64,000 nucleotides of DNA, from positions 2,343,122 to 2,407,121 of the forward strand of contig OX388327.1 of NCBI GenBank assembly GCA_947579605.1, in the 5' to 3' direction. Position 1 is the first letter of the stretch. Each line of letters opens with the position of its first letter. The notes below the pieces were generated by a model. It was not told the origin of the DNA. It was given only the letters and a program-made list of their open reading frames with translations, and made no database searches. Origin of the DNA: Athripsodes cinereus. Its lineage: Eukaryota > Arthropoda > Insecta > Trichoptera > Leptoceridae. The translations under genes and the position numbers were made by a program. This document shows positions 31,101 to 42,043 of this stretch, piece by piece.

Positions 31101-31292
31101 TATGTAAGTGTTACAGATACGCAGTCAGCATGCACACCCAGAAGTCAGCAGAGTGAAGCTACTACTTCAGGGACTAGGAGTGTCAAGACCAACGATGACA
31201 GGATGCTGACTAATGACACCAAAAAAGACGACGAGCAGCCAACCGGCATGACCACCAGATCAGGACGGAGAGTCACGTTCAGGGAGAGATGA
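28086..31292 (+). CDS. Gypsy pol polyprotein (protease, RT, RNase H, integrase)
   Basis: This is an intact frame of 1068 codons. The aspartic protease has DSGAEVS near residue 47. The reverse transcriptase has YIDD near 346 with flanking FGLCGA and FLGYMVN. RNase H starts near RVDASD (about 498) and includes TDHKPI. The integrase has an HHCC finger (H near 692, the CILC pair near 726) and a DDE core: D near 757 (LDIVGPM), D near 815 (TDRGRQF) and E near 852 (GLIERHH). All key residues are present, so the copy may be active. It is expressed by -1 frameshifting from gag or by another bypass: no canonical slippery heptamer is visible, only GGAAAAC just before the gag stop. Confidence 0.92.
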   Translation: MQGDMREIQQNTGKLNALHCDAAAMERSTGTRLHVYDKVNHLNYLIDSGAEVSVIPVNRKFVNTKSKDPTTCLYGANGSIINTFGTKTINVSLNLRRNFPWTFIIAEVEKPILGADFLKRYALVVDLHNKQLIDTITGLSSTGRAYKIGSMSISTIDSNNEYLSLLEKYKEITQPMKSTDPIKHNVTHHIVTYGPPIKSKPRRLSPEQYEAARKEFQLMCEQGICRPSKSPWASPLHMVRKADGSWRPCGDYRRLNAVTKQDAYPIPQLSDFSHHLANSRVFSTIDLVRAYNQIPVEPGDVEKTAIICPLGLFEFTKLSFGLCGAAQSFQRIINEILGDLPFTFAYIDDILVASRDVEEHKNHLIILFEKLQEYGLKLNMKKCVFGKPEVKFLGYMVNKDGIRPIPEKVETIRDFPLPRTVKELRRYLGMLNFYRKFLPRAAEIQKPLFEITACPKKDDKKLIQWTEASTAAFEASKEQLAKTTLLTHHHKNGKLILRVDASDTAIGGVLQQIVEEDSPDELPLAFFSRKLSKTQLNYSTYDRELTAIHDSLKYFREYIEGRPLTIYTDHKPITYAFTKKADTASPRQRRQLDFISQFSTNIIHTKGEDNVVADTLSRIEVIYDRVNIDFKDIAETQKTDEELQSFKKNSGLKLLQAPHGDEGVLIWCDHSTGVWRPYIPSTWREKVIRSIHEISHPGSKASYRMLKQRYVWPGMEKDVKKYVQNCILCQKTKVHKHTKCPVQSIPIPSSRFEHVHLDIVGPMAESQGYRYILTMIDRFSRWTEYAPMRDITAETVIRAFMRHWIARFGTPVQVTTDRGRQFVSQLFSKFTKNMGIEHIKTSSYHPQGNGLIERHHRVMKAALKAVDTINWSDALPYVSLGLRASYREELKASPAELVYGTTLRLPGGFFQDNKLEDPEELLRQMHTAMKKLRPVPTKVKTDQNVFIHKDLNDCTHVFIRTDKHKKPLDTPYEGPFKVIKRGTHGFTISIKGEEQVIHLSRLKPAYVSVTDTQSACTPRSQQSEATTSGTRSVKTNDDRMLTNDTKKDDEQPTGMTTRSGRRVTFRER

Positions 31293-32874
31293 CACCAGAG
31301 AAAGAAACATCCTATAGAGGATATTCTTAAGTTATGTATATATGTTATTATTTTTATAATTTTTTTATTTATGCAATCAACCCTTGAATCAGGTATATAT
31401 GTTCATTATGTTCATATTATCTGGTTAGTTTACAATTTATTATTATTTGCTTAGTTTATAATTTTCAAAATATGTAGAAAAAATGTAAGATCACATAATA
31501 CAATTGAATATTTAATTTTTTTTATATGCTTAGAAAGATTTAATTTGAAAAATCTCATTTTTTTATTATTAAAAAGTTTACTGTACAAACCTAATTTGGA
31601 AAGTCAGTATCACTTAATTATTAAATTATTACACTAAAACTTAAATTGTTATTTTGTAAGTATATCTAGGCAATGCTGTTAATGCCTGGAAGATAGTTAT
31701 ATATGTTATTTGAATATTTTTCTTTATTTATTGTTTTATTTTGGTTATGTGAACACCATTAAGCAAAACACAATTGAGTATAGATATAGCATGTTTTTAT
31801 TTATTATATCTTATTATATTATTTGTGATAGAATATGACTTATGTAAATAAACATACTATCAACAGAAAGAATAGTCTTATAATAAACATTGTTTGTTTT
31901 AAGCTTTGGTAAAGTAATTAAAAAGAAGAAAGTAACTTTCTCAGTAAATTTCAAATGCATCCAATATGGAAAATCGCACAGAAAATAAACTTTTTTAATT
32001 TAATATGTAAATATGCTTTGGATAAATATAAATGAAAATGAAATTTTTATATAAATGTAATTATGTAAATATATTGTGTATTTTTGCAAATATCATTTAG
32101 TTTTCAATAATTTAAACAATACTTTGGAGTTGCATGGCAAAATACAATATATACTTTTGGTGATGTTGCAATGCAGCAAATGTAAAATAGTATAAAGTAG
32201 AGATGTAATATATGGATGTCATTGCAATGCACATTAGAATCATTAGGATGTATTGGCTGATAAAGATGAGCATGGTGCTAACTTTGATTTTGCTTTCAGG
32301 GTTGGAGCAGACATGTAACAAGGCGTTGGCACCTCAATTCTCAAAACATTCACAATCGAGCACATCCAGTCATTGATTCAAGATGTACATTTTTAAATTA
32401 TTTTGCAAAATAGCTTTAGTATCCATTACTGTATTAGTCTTAGTGAAACGAGAGTACAGGACATCACAGCACCACATTCAAGTTAATTAAAAAGAAAAAT
32501 GTGAACATTTTTCTGAAAGGGGGAGATCTATGTGGAGGTGTGATGCCTCCGTAGTAGATCTTGTGACTCCTACATGTAGCAATGTATGGAAAGTTCCATA
32601 GTATTGTTGCATGTAGGAAGAATGAGTGAGGAGAGTTGGTTTTGCCAACCAGCTAGTCATTCTCGTTTGGTTGCTCACTCGCGGTGGTTTACTATTTTCG
32701 TTGTGTTCTTGTACTCACGCGTTCTAATATTTTATTCAACCAATTAATATACTCATTGAATTTGTAATAGTATAGAACTAAAATTAGAGCATTAAATCGT
32801 ATTGTGAAACATCAAACTGGTGGAAAAGCTTTTAATTGTAGCCTACTCATTTTCAGGTGAGAGAAATCTAGTAA

Positions 32875-33074
32875 NNNNNNNNNNNNNNNNNNNNNNNNNN
32901 NNNNNNNNNNNNNNNNNNNNNNNNNNNNNNNNNNNNNNNNNNNNNNNNNNNNNNNNNNNNNNNNNNNNNNNNNNNNNNNNNNNNNNNNNNNNNNNNNNNN
33001 NNNNNNNNNNNNNNNNNNNNNNNNNNNNNNNNNNNNNNNNNNNNNNNNNNNNNNNNNNNNNNNNNNNNNNNNNN
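32875..33074. other. Assembly gap (200 N)
   Basis: Exactly 200 N, so likely a placeholder of unknown true size. It hides the end of the Gypsy 3' LTR, the left boundary of duplication copy 2 and probably exon 1 of cuticle gene 3. Confidence 0.95.
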
Positions 33075-33191
33075 AACATTTTTTTTGGTAAATAATTTAA
33101 AACAAAAATAAGGACAAAAACCATGAAAATTAATAGTTAAAAATAACATTGCAATCAAGATTATAAAAATTAAAAACCGCTTTATTTAAAT

Positions 33192-33640
33192 CAGGGATGT
33201 TGCGGATGTCGATTTTTACACATCCGCGGATGCGAATGCGGATGCGGATGTTTAAGATGTTATAGAAAAAAAAGTAGGAACTATCTTAGTTGGTAGGCCC
33301 CACTGTCAAATATGTGACGAAATTTTTGCTACAATAATATTATGGATTTTTTGGCGAAATATTTTTTTCTTCTTTGTTATTTGCAATAATAAAATAAAAC
33401 CGGCAAAAATAAAAATGCGTCGGATCTTGTCACCATTATTTTCGTTCCCATTGGTTAATGTCAAGTGCAAACGGCACGCGCCATTCGCCGCATTTCTTTC
33501 TTGTCGCAAATTGTCTTACATCCGCATCCGCATGAACATCCGCATCGATTATTGCGGATGCGGATGCGGATGCAGATGTCCAAATACATGCGGAAGCTCC
33601 GCATTTGCGGATGCGGAAGCGAATATTCGCAACATCCCTG
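33192..33640. mobile_element. hAT-like MITE, 449 bp
   Basis: The terminal inverted repeats are CAGGGATGTTGCG, flanked by a perfect 8-bp target duplication ATTTAAAT (33184-33191 and 33641-33648). Both features fit the hAT superfamily. The ends are built of GCGGAT hexamer runs on both strands. There is no transposase. The paralogous site at about 12265 lacks it, so the insertion is later than the segmental duplication. Confidence 0.9.
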
Positions 33641-34366
33641 ATTTAAATCAAATCTTTCTTTTTCAAATATTTTCATTTAAATACTTTCAAATATTTATTG
33701 TCATTTTGAATTGAAGACGTTAATGTAGCATAAATGATTTCCACGAGATGTTTTTGGCCTGCCTGTCCTTCTTCAGGCTGCCCATTTGGGCCCACCCGTC
33801 AGGACAAAAGTTTTGCTTAGAAGATAGGATAAATAAAAAAACCTCCGACTTTTGAGACATCCGGGTATGGGAGGGAATATTCAATAATTTGTCCTTGTAA
33901 CTGTCCATACAACTTGTTAAAAAATATTTAATGCATGCAACACAATTTGTTTGTATAAACTACATCGGAAATTGAATATTAATGCGATGTTTTATCTATT
34001 AATCATAGTTTTGTTGTAAAATCGAACCGCTGTTGTTAACAAAGTGTTTTTGTCGTTCGTTTAAACTGGAATTTTAACATATTTCGATAAAAAAGGTAAA
34101 AAAATGATAATATGAAAATTCACACACATCGAACTTGTCCCAAACTGGATTATAGCCAACTGCTTTATCATATGAATCTTGTATTGCAGGTAAAAACGCG
34201 ACGATATACATATAGTCAAAAGGGTATGACAAAAATAATGATATTTGGTCAAATTCCTAATGCAAATGATCAACTCATGGAAAACGTTAAATATCCCTAA
34301 GGGAGATCAATTCAGCTTGTATCAGCTTTCAGAATTATTGTTTTATTTATTAATCTCTTTTTTCAG

Positions 34367-35128
34367 TTATTCGTCGCCCTGTTCGTGGGTCTGGCTGCCG
34401 CCTACCCTTATGGCCACTACGACGGTCACTACGCCGGTCACTCCGATGATGGTCAATACAGAGGTGAGGGACTCGCTGAAAGCCAGGACTACGGCCAGTA
34501 CAACCACAACGGATACGGACACGCCTACGGATACGATGCCTACTCTCATGGACATGGAGATGATGGTCAATACAAAGGAGAAGGATTAGCCGAAAGCCAA
34601 GACTACGGACAGTACAACCAACATGGATACGATCATGGATACGATCATGGATACAATCATGGTGATGGTCATGATGGACAATACAGAGGTGAAGGTCTCG
34701 CCGAAAGCCAAGATCATGGACAGTACAACCAACACGGATACGATAACGGATACGCTCACGGATATTCCCACGGACACTATGCCCATGGAGCCGCCCCAAT
34801 CGGTCATGATGGACGTGTTGTAGATACCCCCGAGGTAGCCCACGCCAAGGCTGCTCACTTCGCCGCTGTTGCCCACGCTTCCCACGGAGCCCATGGAGTC
34901 CATGGAGCTGTCTACGCTCATGCCCCAGCCCACTATGCCCATGCCCCAGCTCACTACGCTGCCCCAGTTGCCCACTACGGACACGCTGCCGGACACTACG
35001 CCCATGGTGCCGCTCCTCTTGCTCATGATGGACGTGTAGTAGATACCCCAGAGGTTGCCCACGCCAAGGCTGCCCACTACGCCGCTGTTGCTCATGCTTC
35101 CCACGGAGCTCATGGACACCATTACTAA
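34367..35128 (+). CDS. Cuticle protein gene 3, exon 2 (exon 1 not in assembly)
   Basis: This exon encodes LFVALFVGLAAAYP and a mature protein identical to those of genes 1 and 2: three DGQY/GEG/ESQD repeats, two VVDTPEVAHAKAAH motifs, HHY end. It is preceded by an intact acceptor (CTCTTTTTTCAG). No MNSx exon or TATA promoter of the gene 1/2 type is found between the Gypsy element and here, so exon 1 is either in the N gap or absent. If absent, this is a promoterless, non-functional copy. The 3' flank matches gene 2. Confidence 0.75.
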   Translation, partial: LFVALFVGLAAAYPYGHYDGHYAGHSDDGQYRGEGLAESQDYGQYNHNGYGHAYGYDAYSHGHGDDGQYKGEGLAESQDYGQYNQHGYDHGYDHGYNHGDGHDGQYRGEGLAESQDHGQYNQHGYDNGYAHGYSHGHYAHGAAPIGHDGRVVDTPEVAHAKAAHFAAVAHASHGAHGVHGAVYAHAPAHYAHAPAHYAAPVAHYGHAAGHYAHGAAPLAHDGRVVDTPEVAHAKAAHYAAVAHASHGAHGHHY

Positions 35129-35178
35129 AAAGCATATTCTTTAATTCTCATGGAAATCCATCCACCGTTTTTATATTT

Positions 35179-35184
35179 AATAAA
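35179..35184 (+). terminator. Candidate poly(A) signal of gene 3
   Basis: AATAAA lies 51 bases after the stop, the same position as in gene 2. Confidence 0.5.
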
Positions 35185-35715
35185 TGAATTTATGTAAAAA
35201 GGCATGTAAATAAATCAAATGTAATCTAACACAGATTTTTATTTATATAACTATGTTATCATAACGTGAGGTAGCCAGCAGACCAGCCGCATGTATTGAA
35301 CATACAAGCTGTCATCTCTGTTCCAACAAAATAATTCAAACATCGAGGATAGGTGGCGAACCTCATCGCTGAATTTATGATGACATTTTTTTTATTTTTT
35401 CGAACCCCTGGCTTTGACAGGACCCTCGAAAACTTGCGGAAAAGAGAGGGAGACCAATTCTTTATTTATTTCCGCGTGTAAAATGCCAACTGTTCTCTCT
35501 ATGTCAACAAATATTTAAAAAAAAAATTTTAAAGATAGACTTGTTTACATAAATTTAAAAAAATGCAAAGACAACAATGACATAACAATGGATATTTTTT
35601 TTTTTTTTTTCTTTATTAAGACAACAGCACATAATATGTAATAAAAATCATAATAACAAAAAAAAATATAAGGCCAATTCCAGTGTTTATACATATATAA
35701 AACAAGAATACAACA

Positions 35716-35748
<33 letters not shown>

Positions 35749-35975
35749 GGGAGAGAGAGATGAAGGAACTGTTCAAACAAAAATTAAACGAAAATCATGC
35801 GTTCATGGTCTGCGCCACGGCCCCTGCGATATGAAAATACTTACTGTCGAAAAATCAAACAGTTACCAGAGAAATGTATTAAGAATACAAATAACTAGTA
35901 CAATACACACAAATCCATAATATCTACATAAATCCATAACTTTCATTGGTGACAAAATCACTGTTTGCTGAATTA

Positions 35976-36177
35976 AATATAAAAGTATTCTTTTCAGTCC
36001 CTCACACACTATGCAAAATCTATAAAGATAAAAGTATTCTTTTCAGTCCCTCACACACTATGCAAAATCTATAAAGATAAAAGTATTCTTTTCAGTCCCT
36101 CACACACTATGCAAAATCTATAAAGATAAAAGTATTCTTTTCAGTCCCTCACACACTATGCAAAATCTATAAAGATT
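35976..36177 (+). repeat. 49-bp minisatellite, four units
   Basis: This is the paralogue of the seven-unit array at 14682-15027; the unit sequence is the same. A shortened (GA)n tract lies at 35715-35760. Confidence 0.95.
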
Positions 36178-36294
36178 CAGTACACACATAATTGATTTTT
36201 CCCTTAAAGAACTTTGCTGCAGTATTCAAATTGTATACATAATCTTCTTCTTTTTGTTTTCGTGTAGGTCAGCAAGCGATAAATAACAAAAACA

Positions 36295-36845
36295 CCAAAT
36301 TCACATCTACACTCCCATTCCCTCCCAGAAAGAAACGTCCTCTCTTGCAGTTCCCCCTAGGTGAGTAAAGTTCGCCCCACGAATTCCTCCCAGTGACACT
36401 GTCTGTCTGGGAGCCATCGGGCATGTCAGGAGGTGTTAAGTGTTTTGCTCCTCTCCACAATCACACGCCGTGCTCTCATTGAAAGAACCTCTACACACTC
36501 GGATATCTCAGGAGTCGGAGACTCCTATTTATCCGAATTTGCACACATCACTTTCATTTCCTCAGGGGCGACCCGAAGAACAGATCAACATAAGTCGCCT
36601 CGTTGGGCTCTCAGCTAAACCTCATCACTGAAGGTTCTTTCTAGTGCGTCTGTTCTGATTATGTTGAGGGTTTTCCACATTGACCATGGTAGGTCATGGC
36701 CCGGAGGCAGGGCTTCCACTGGGCTGTTAAATATTGTCCCTTGTATGTTCTCCGCTGTGTCTCTCCACAGGCGCACTCTAGCAATCTCTGTATAATGAAA
36801 TTACGTAATACCAAAAAACCGTTGTTTGACAACTTGAGCATATTT
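36295..36845 (-). pseudogene. LINE ORF2 C-terminal relic (copy 2)
   Basis: This is the duplicate of 15157-15700 with the same WSMWKTLN segment and the same internal stops. The LINE was therefore dead before the segmental duplication. Confidence 0.6.
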
Positions 36846-37009
36846 ATTTATGGGTACCCAACCCATATACTTAAATGAAAAAAAAACTCATAATCTAGTT
36901 CACTTTATGTTACATAAACAAGTCATTCCTTTTATATTTAAAAATACAAATGACAAGGATCATGCTATCAAGGCCGTTATAAAAATAATTAGCATTGAAA
37001 AATAATATA

Positions 37010-38074
37010 CAGTGGTACCTCGACATACTCGATTTGGCGTGACGTGTGTGGAGTTTGTCAAGAAGATTGAGAATGTGTTGTGATTGCTGTGTTGTTGTCT
37101 GGATGTTGTTGATTTTCTTCTGGGATCGTATTGGCCTTCCGCTGTAATGATCCCTGTGAGAATTGTCTCTTTGTCAGTAATAATAATAATAATACGAGTT
37201 TAATTCGTTCTGCCACCTTGCTCGTATTTCAAATCACTAGTATCTCAAAGCAAATTTCCCCATTGAAATTTATTGAACTGCCATTAATTTATTCCCTTGC
37301 TCCTATCTCAAAGCAAATTTCCCCATTGAAATTGATTGAACTGCCATTAATCCGTTCCAGCCCCCAAAATGTCACCCTAGTTATTTTTGTTACGTGTTTT
37401 TTGAATAAGAAAAATGTATTTATAAATTACAAATATTGTACAAACACAACATAATAAAAGAGAATGTAAAGAAATAAACTAGATTTATAAAGTGTTACTT
37501 TCGCTTAATTTTCGTCACTGTTTTTCTCATCACTGGTTCTTTTTCTCACTTTTACCTGTAGGCCATTTAAAAAAAAACATGTCCAAGGAGGTTTGTTTCT
37601 TCATCCCTTTCAGAATGTTCCAAAAATGAGTTAGGAAAAAGTGTCATTAAATAGCCCCGATCCACGACCAGTTGCAACTTTTTCTGGGTATTTCTTTTCC
37701 ACGAACTGTGAAACTGTTTTCCACAATCACAAGATCTCTAATAATACATATACGAGTAGCTTGAGAAGAGCAATAATTTCGTCTCGACAGACTAACTGAT
37801 ACGTATGTTTTATTGTTTTAACTGTTAATCTAATGTCTGTATGTGATTTGATATCTATACTTGTGGATGTTTTGATGTGGTTTTTTTATGTATAAAAAAA
37901 GCTTATTAATAGCTGTTAACGAGTGAATAAATAAATCTCGATTCGTGTGTGTGTGTGATCGTGGCCGACCTGCTAAGCCTATTGCTCATATTTCAAAGCA
38001 AAAAATCGCTCGCTCGACGGCTCTTATCTCAAAAAACTCGTATGTTAGGGCACTCGTATGTCAAGGTACCACTG
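37010..38074. mobile_element. Mariner/pogo-like element, copy 2, with nested LINE fragment
   Basis: The ends, the TA flanks and the nested LINE 3' fragment (about 37029-37192) are the same as at 15859-17000. It has two units of the 63-bp repeat in place of four, and a shorter GT tract. Confidence 0.75.
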
Positions 38075-38484
38075 TACTTTTTTTCTCTCACAGGTTGTAT
38101 ATTAAGTTGTCGTTAAGCGAGTAAGTGAAGGCATTTAAGGAATATGAGTTTTTTTATAGTTTAAGTAACTAATAAATCTTGATATGTTAAAAATCTCAAT
38201 ACTTATGTACATAGTTTTTTTTGTCAAAATTATTTAAGATGTAAACAAAACCATTACTTTATTGGTGTCTTATCAGACAGTCGCATATATGACATTTACC
38301 TTGGTAAAAATTCAGCGATGATGTATGCCACCCATCCTGAATGTCTTTTGTTTGTACGTAGAGCATGACTTGCATGTTTATTACAGATGGTTGATCCACT
38401 GGCTTCCTTGTGTTATATGGTATTAGTATCGCTATAAACTAATCAGAAATTTGGATTTGACATATACTTGTAATACTATACTAA

Positions 38485-39170
38485 TAAATTCGCACAGTTT
38501 TCGTTAAATATCAGTGTATGTTTACGTCAATTTTAATCAAATTCTCGCATTTAATATTCTGTGTTCCGTATCATGGTAGATCTTTCATAATAAGTGCACC
38601 GATAGCTCTAAATAACATTAACATGTGTCGCGTACTGATCTTTTTCTGAGAATTTTGTATTCGGTCCGTACGCTAGCCTAGCGACCAGCAGTGATAACAA
38701 CACACGTGTTCCTTTAGTGTGTAACAAAGACGGCAACATAACACCACCCACCTGCAGACACAGTGAAGACAGAAACAACAACACCACTTCATCTCTCTGT
38801 ATGAAATAACAAGAACCACCATGATAAGGCTACTACATTCTACTATTATTTTAAATTCATAATTATATCAAAGGAAACACAAAAAAGTATTTAACCAACA
38901 GCAACTGCCAAAGCAACAGAACATCGAAGGGTAGAATCTCACTCAATCAGAGTTCAGGGAGCACTGGGAAAACATATCAAAGAAAGGAGCTTCAGAACCG
39001 CCGCGCCAACTGCCGGAACAGATTGACCACAGACTGAATTGAGAGAGAATCAGTCCACCACCATGCTTAGAACCAAGTTAATGATGCTGCTGTTCGGGAG
39101 AAGTCATGGCGCTCTTGAGATGGTCACGGACCATTAAACGGCGCCACATAAAAATGATCCAATATTATAT
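38485..39170 (+). mobile_element. Unclassified insertion specific to copy 2
   Basis: Relative to 17405-17425, copy 2 carries about 690 extra bases with a higher GC content and an (ATT)n-like tail at 39160-39180, suggesting a truncated retroposon in plus orientation. No protein family is recognised in any frame. Confidence 0.4.
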
Positions 39171-39258
39171 TATATTATTATACTATTACCTCACGCCGTG
39201 TCCCAAATGGGGTAAGCAGAGAGAACGGAATGCCAAATAGATCTACTTGTTATATTCG

Positions 39259-39442
39259 TTCGTCGGTAGCCTGGAGGTAGAGTCTCGGCCTCGTGTACAT
39301 GGGGTCCGTGGTTCGATACCAGGTGCCGGCAAACTCCCCTTTCACGACACAAGCATTTAGTAGTTTACTGTGAAAGGTGTATAAGGTTGTATTTGGGTTT
39401 TAAACAGAAACCCAGATATATCTTTTTTAAAAAAAAAAAAAA
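39259..39442 (+). mobile_element. tRNA-derived SINE, family S1
   Basis: The tRNA-like head has an A-box-like GGTAGCCTGGAGGTAGAG and a B box GGTTCGATACC. The body has CACGACACAAGC and ends CCCAGATATATCTTT plus an A14 tail. ATAT flanks both sides. It is absent from the paralogous site near 17490, so it inserted after the duplication. It is the same family as 8446-8625. Confidence 0.85.
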
Positions 39443-40228
39443 ATATCATTGGTAATTTGTAATATATTTTAGTACACTGAAAAAATACTAACGAAATTTC
39501 ACAGCGAATCATTGGTACGTACTATCAGATTAGGACCAGAGATAGTGCAAACGATTTATTAGTACGAATCTATAATATTAACTTTTCGCTAACAAATTGT
39601 TTGAATTTTGGATGAAGTGATTCGTAAGCGTCGGGATGCTTTTTCACTTCTTCCGATTAGATTTGGCACAATGTTACATTGTGTAAACATGGTTTCCCAA
39701 TCGAGATGTCTGATTGGTTTTGTCATTTGCCTAAATCCAGTTATATTATAAAAAAATAGTAAATATTAAAAACATTTAGCAACCTACTTTCTATAATAAC
39801 TAACTGAGCTTCCAAGTTCGCTCATGACAACAACAAATTTGGTTTACAGGAGCAGATTGGAAGAAGTCTCTAATTTGTGCGATATATGGAGGACTGTTTT
39901 ATTTTCTATCATTATCACTACTATAAAAATTACATTTTTAATTCAATTTAATATTCATTTATTGCATCGATGTTAAGGTATTAGATCAAACAAATTTTTC
40001 TATCTATTTTTTTTGTTTTTTTGAGAAAATCATCCTTCGTTTTTCAAGGACATTTTACTTATCTGAGGCATATTCTATACTATACTATATCCTCACGTTG
40101 TGTCCCTGGTGGGGTAGGCAGAGAAAACGGAACGCCAAACAGATCTATCCTTACATACTTCTTTCGCTTCCTCTACATTCACACAATTTCCCATACATGC
40201 ACGCCAATTCCTCTTACTTAACACGCGA

Positions 40229-40380
40229 CCGTCCTTGAGAATTTATAATAATAAATAATAATAATAACAGTTTATTAAACACAATATCATTTTACAATAA
40301 TCGAACAATAACACAATACATTTATTTTCCTAATACAATTACTCCCCAAAATTGAGCGTAGCTCGTGCTTTGGGGAGAAA
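40229..40380 (-). mobile_element. LINE/SINE 3' fragment with TTA tail
   Basis: The insertion lies between GAGAATTT and GATCTTAATTC relative to copy 1 (18283). On the minus strand it ends in AATAAACTG followed by TTA repeats. A GAGAAATTT-like repeat at the far side may be the target duplication. Confidence 0.6.
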
Positions 40381-41046
40381 TTTGATCTTAATTCTTTGTA
40401 ACAATAAAAGGGATTTGCTGCTCAATAGTTGTCTCTCTTCCAATAAAAATAAAAGAAAATGGAAAAAATATTTGTTTTTAAGTTCATTATGGAATTTTAC
40501 TTCCCAAACACCGACACAGCGAATGAATTTGCTGCAGTTGATCATAAAACAAAATTTTTGTTTGTCACATTTTGTGATAAAGACGAACCTAATATTCTAG
40601 TTGGTTTATAATATATAATTATCAGAGTTTATAATCTATTCTTAAAATCTGTGGTAATAAAGCAAAAGTTCACATGTGCGATGAAAGAAATTATACAGGA
40701 TCACATTTCAAAGAGTATGTATGTAATCATTGTTAGACACTCCTTTGATTCTGTTTCTTTTTGATGATATCTTTTGTTTTTTTTTTCTGTCTCGCTGTTT
40801 TTTTTCTTTTTGACTTGGCATTTCTTCGTTTAATTGTTTTTTTTTTCCTGCCGAGATCGCCTTGGCCAAAAGCTGTTATCGTCTCAGTGCAGGGTGATAT
40901 TTTAAAATTTAAAATTTTAATTTCATATAAAATCTTTGGCTCTTCATTTAAAGATTTATAATTTATTATCTAATAATTATATTATTTTATAAATTATTCG
41001 TACAATAATTACAAAGGTTTCAAGGGACTTAGTTAGAGAAAAATCT

Positions 41047-41303
41047 CTGTACCTGAGAGCCTTAAGAGAGTCTTAAGTACTAAAATGCCATTTTCAAATA
41101 CAATTTTTTAATAGAAAAAATCTCAATATTTTACTAGTAATAAGCTGTATATAGTATACACAGCTTATTACATAGACCCTATAGTATAGACCCTAAGCAT
41201 TTCTGTACTTAAAACTCACGACTAATGTGTTTTTTTCGCTTTTTTCGTAACTTTGGCATTTTTGTCAAAAATGCACATAAGTCTTAATGGCTTTCAGGTA
41301 CAG
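41047..41303. mobile_element. Unclassified 257-bp TIR element
   Basis: The ends are CTGTACCTGAGAGCC and, on the other strand, CTGTACCTGAAAGCC. The flanks carry ATCT on both sides (41043-41046 and 41304-41307). There is no coding capacity, and a small internal palindrome lies near 41145-41170. The paralogous site near 18945 is empty. Confidence 0.75.
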
Positions 41304-42043
41304 ATCTGATTTTCATAAAAATTGGACAAGCAAACTTTTATCATTTTTCCACAAATAAAAAACTAGTATAAAGGTTCTTGTGTGATTTTTTTGTTTCTTT
41401 TTGATGATGTTCTCAGTGCTTATTTTTTCCATTTTATTTCCATTTTTTCCATTTCTCTTTTTTCAATTTTTTCGGGATTTTACATCGTGTTTTTTTCCTG
41501 CTGAGATCACATTAGCCACAAGCTGTTATGGTCTCAGTGCAGGGCCAAGTTTTTAAGGTAATAATAATTAAAATAATAAGGAGTATTTTTGTGATCTTAA
41601 TTAAGGAGTATACGAATTAAAAAATAAATCATATGTGTATAAAAATAGCTATTATTTATATTTGGTTATCACAAATAATGCGTGGAACACATTCTTGACA
41701 AGACTTGCGTAAATATATACATAAAATAAAATAAATATATTAAATAAAAAAAATAAACAAAATATCGCAATACATAATTAATAACAGAAGAAAAGAAAAT
41801 AAAAAGAAAAAGAATTAACAAAACAAAGGTATTCAAGAATGAAACAAAAAAGAATAAGAAAGAATAACCAGACGTGTCTAAAGATAGCGTAAAGACAAAA
41901 ATAATGGTGAACAGATTCACTCAAGAATGTTTGAAGATTGTAGTTCAAAAGATTTAAAGCATCTCTGTATTCCAAGATGGAATGCAAAGTGTAATAACAA
42001 GGAGGTAAACATATTCAGTCAATTATGACTTCGTTCGAGTTTC

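Larger units (their letters stand above)
25824..32874 (+). mobile_element. Gypsy-type LTR retrotransposon (3' LTR cut by assembly gap)
   Basis: The 5' LTR is about 25824-26235. It is followed by a primer-binding-site-like TGGTGACCCC at 26250, gag, pol, a polypurine tract (AAAGGGGGAGATC, 32516-32528) and the 3' LTR from 32531, which runs into the N gap. The LTRs are identical over the roughly 329 bases that can be compared, from CCTCCG on. There is no env frame: 31293-32515 is AT-rich noncoding. The 5' leader (26250-27261) is also noncoding. Confidence 0.9.

Noticed and set aside
31293..32515. Possible env gene of the Gypsy element
   Set aside because: No frame longer than about 70 codons and no membrane or signal features on the plus strand. 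The region is AT-rich noncoding.
32820..33158. Frames crossing the N gap
   Set aside because: They consist of unknown residues and have no meaning.
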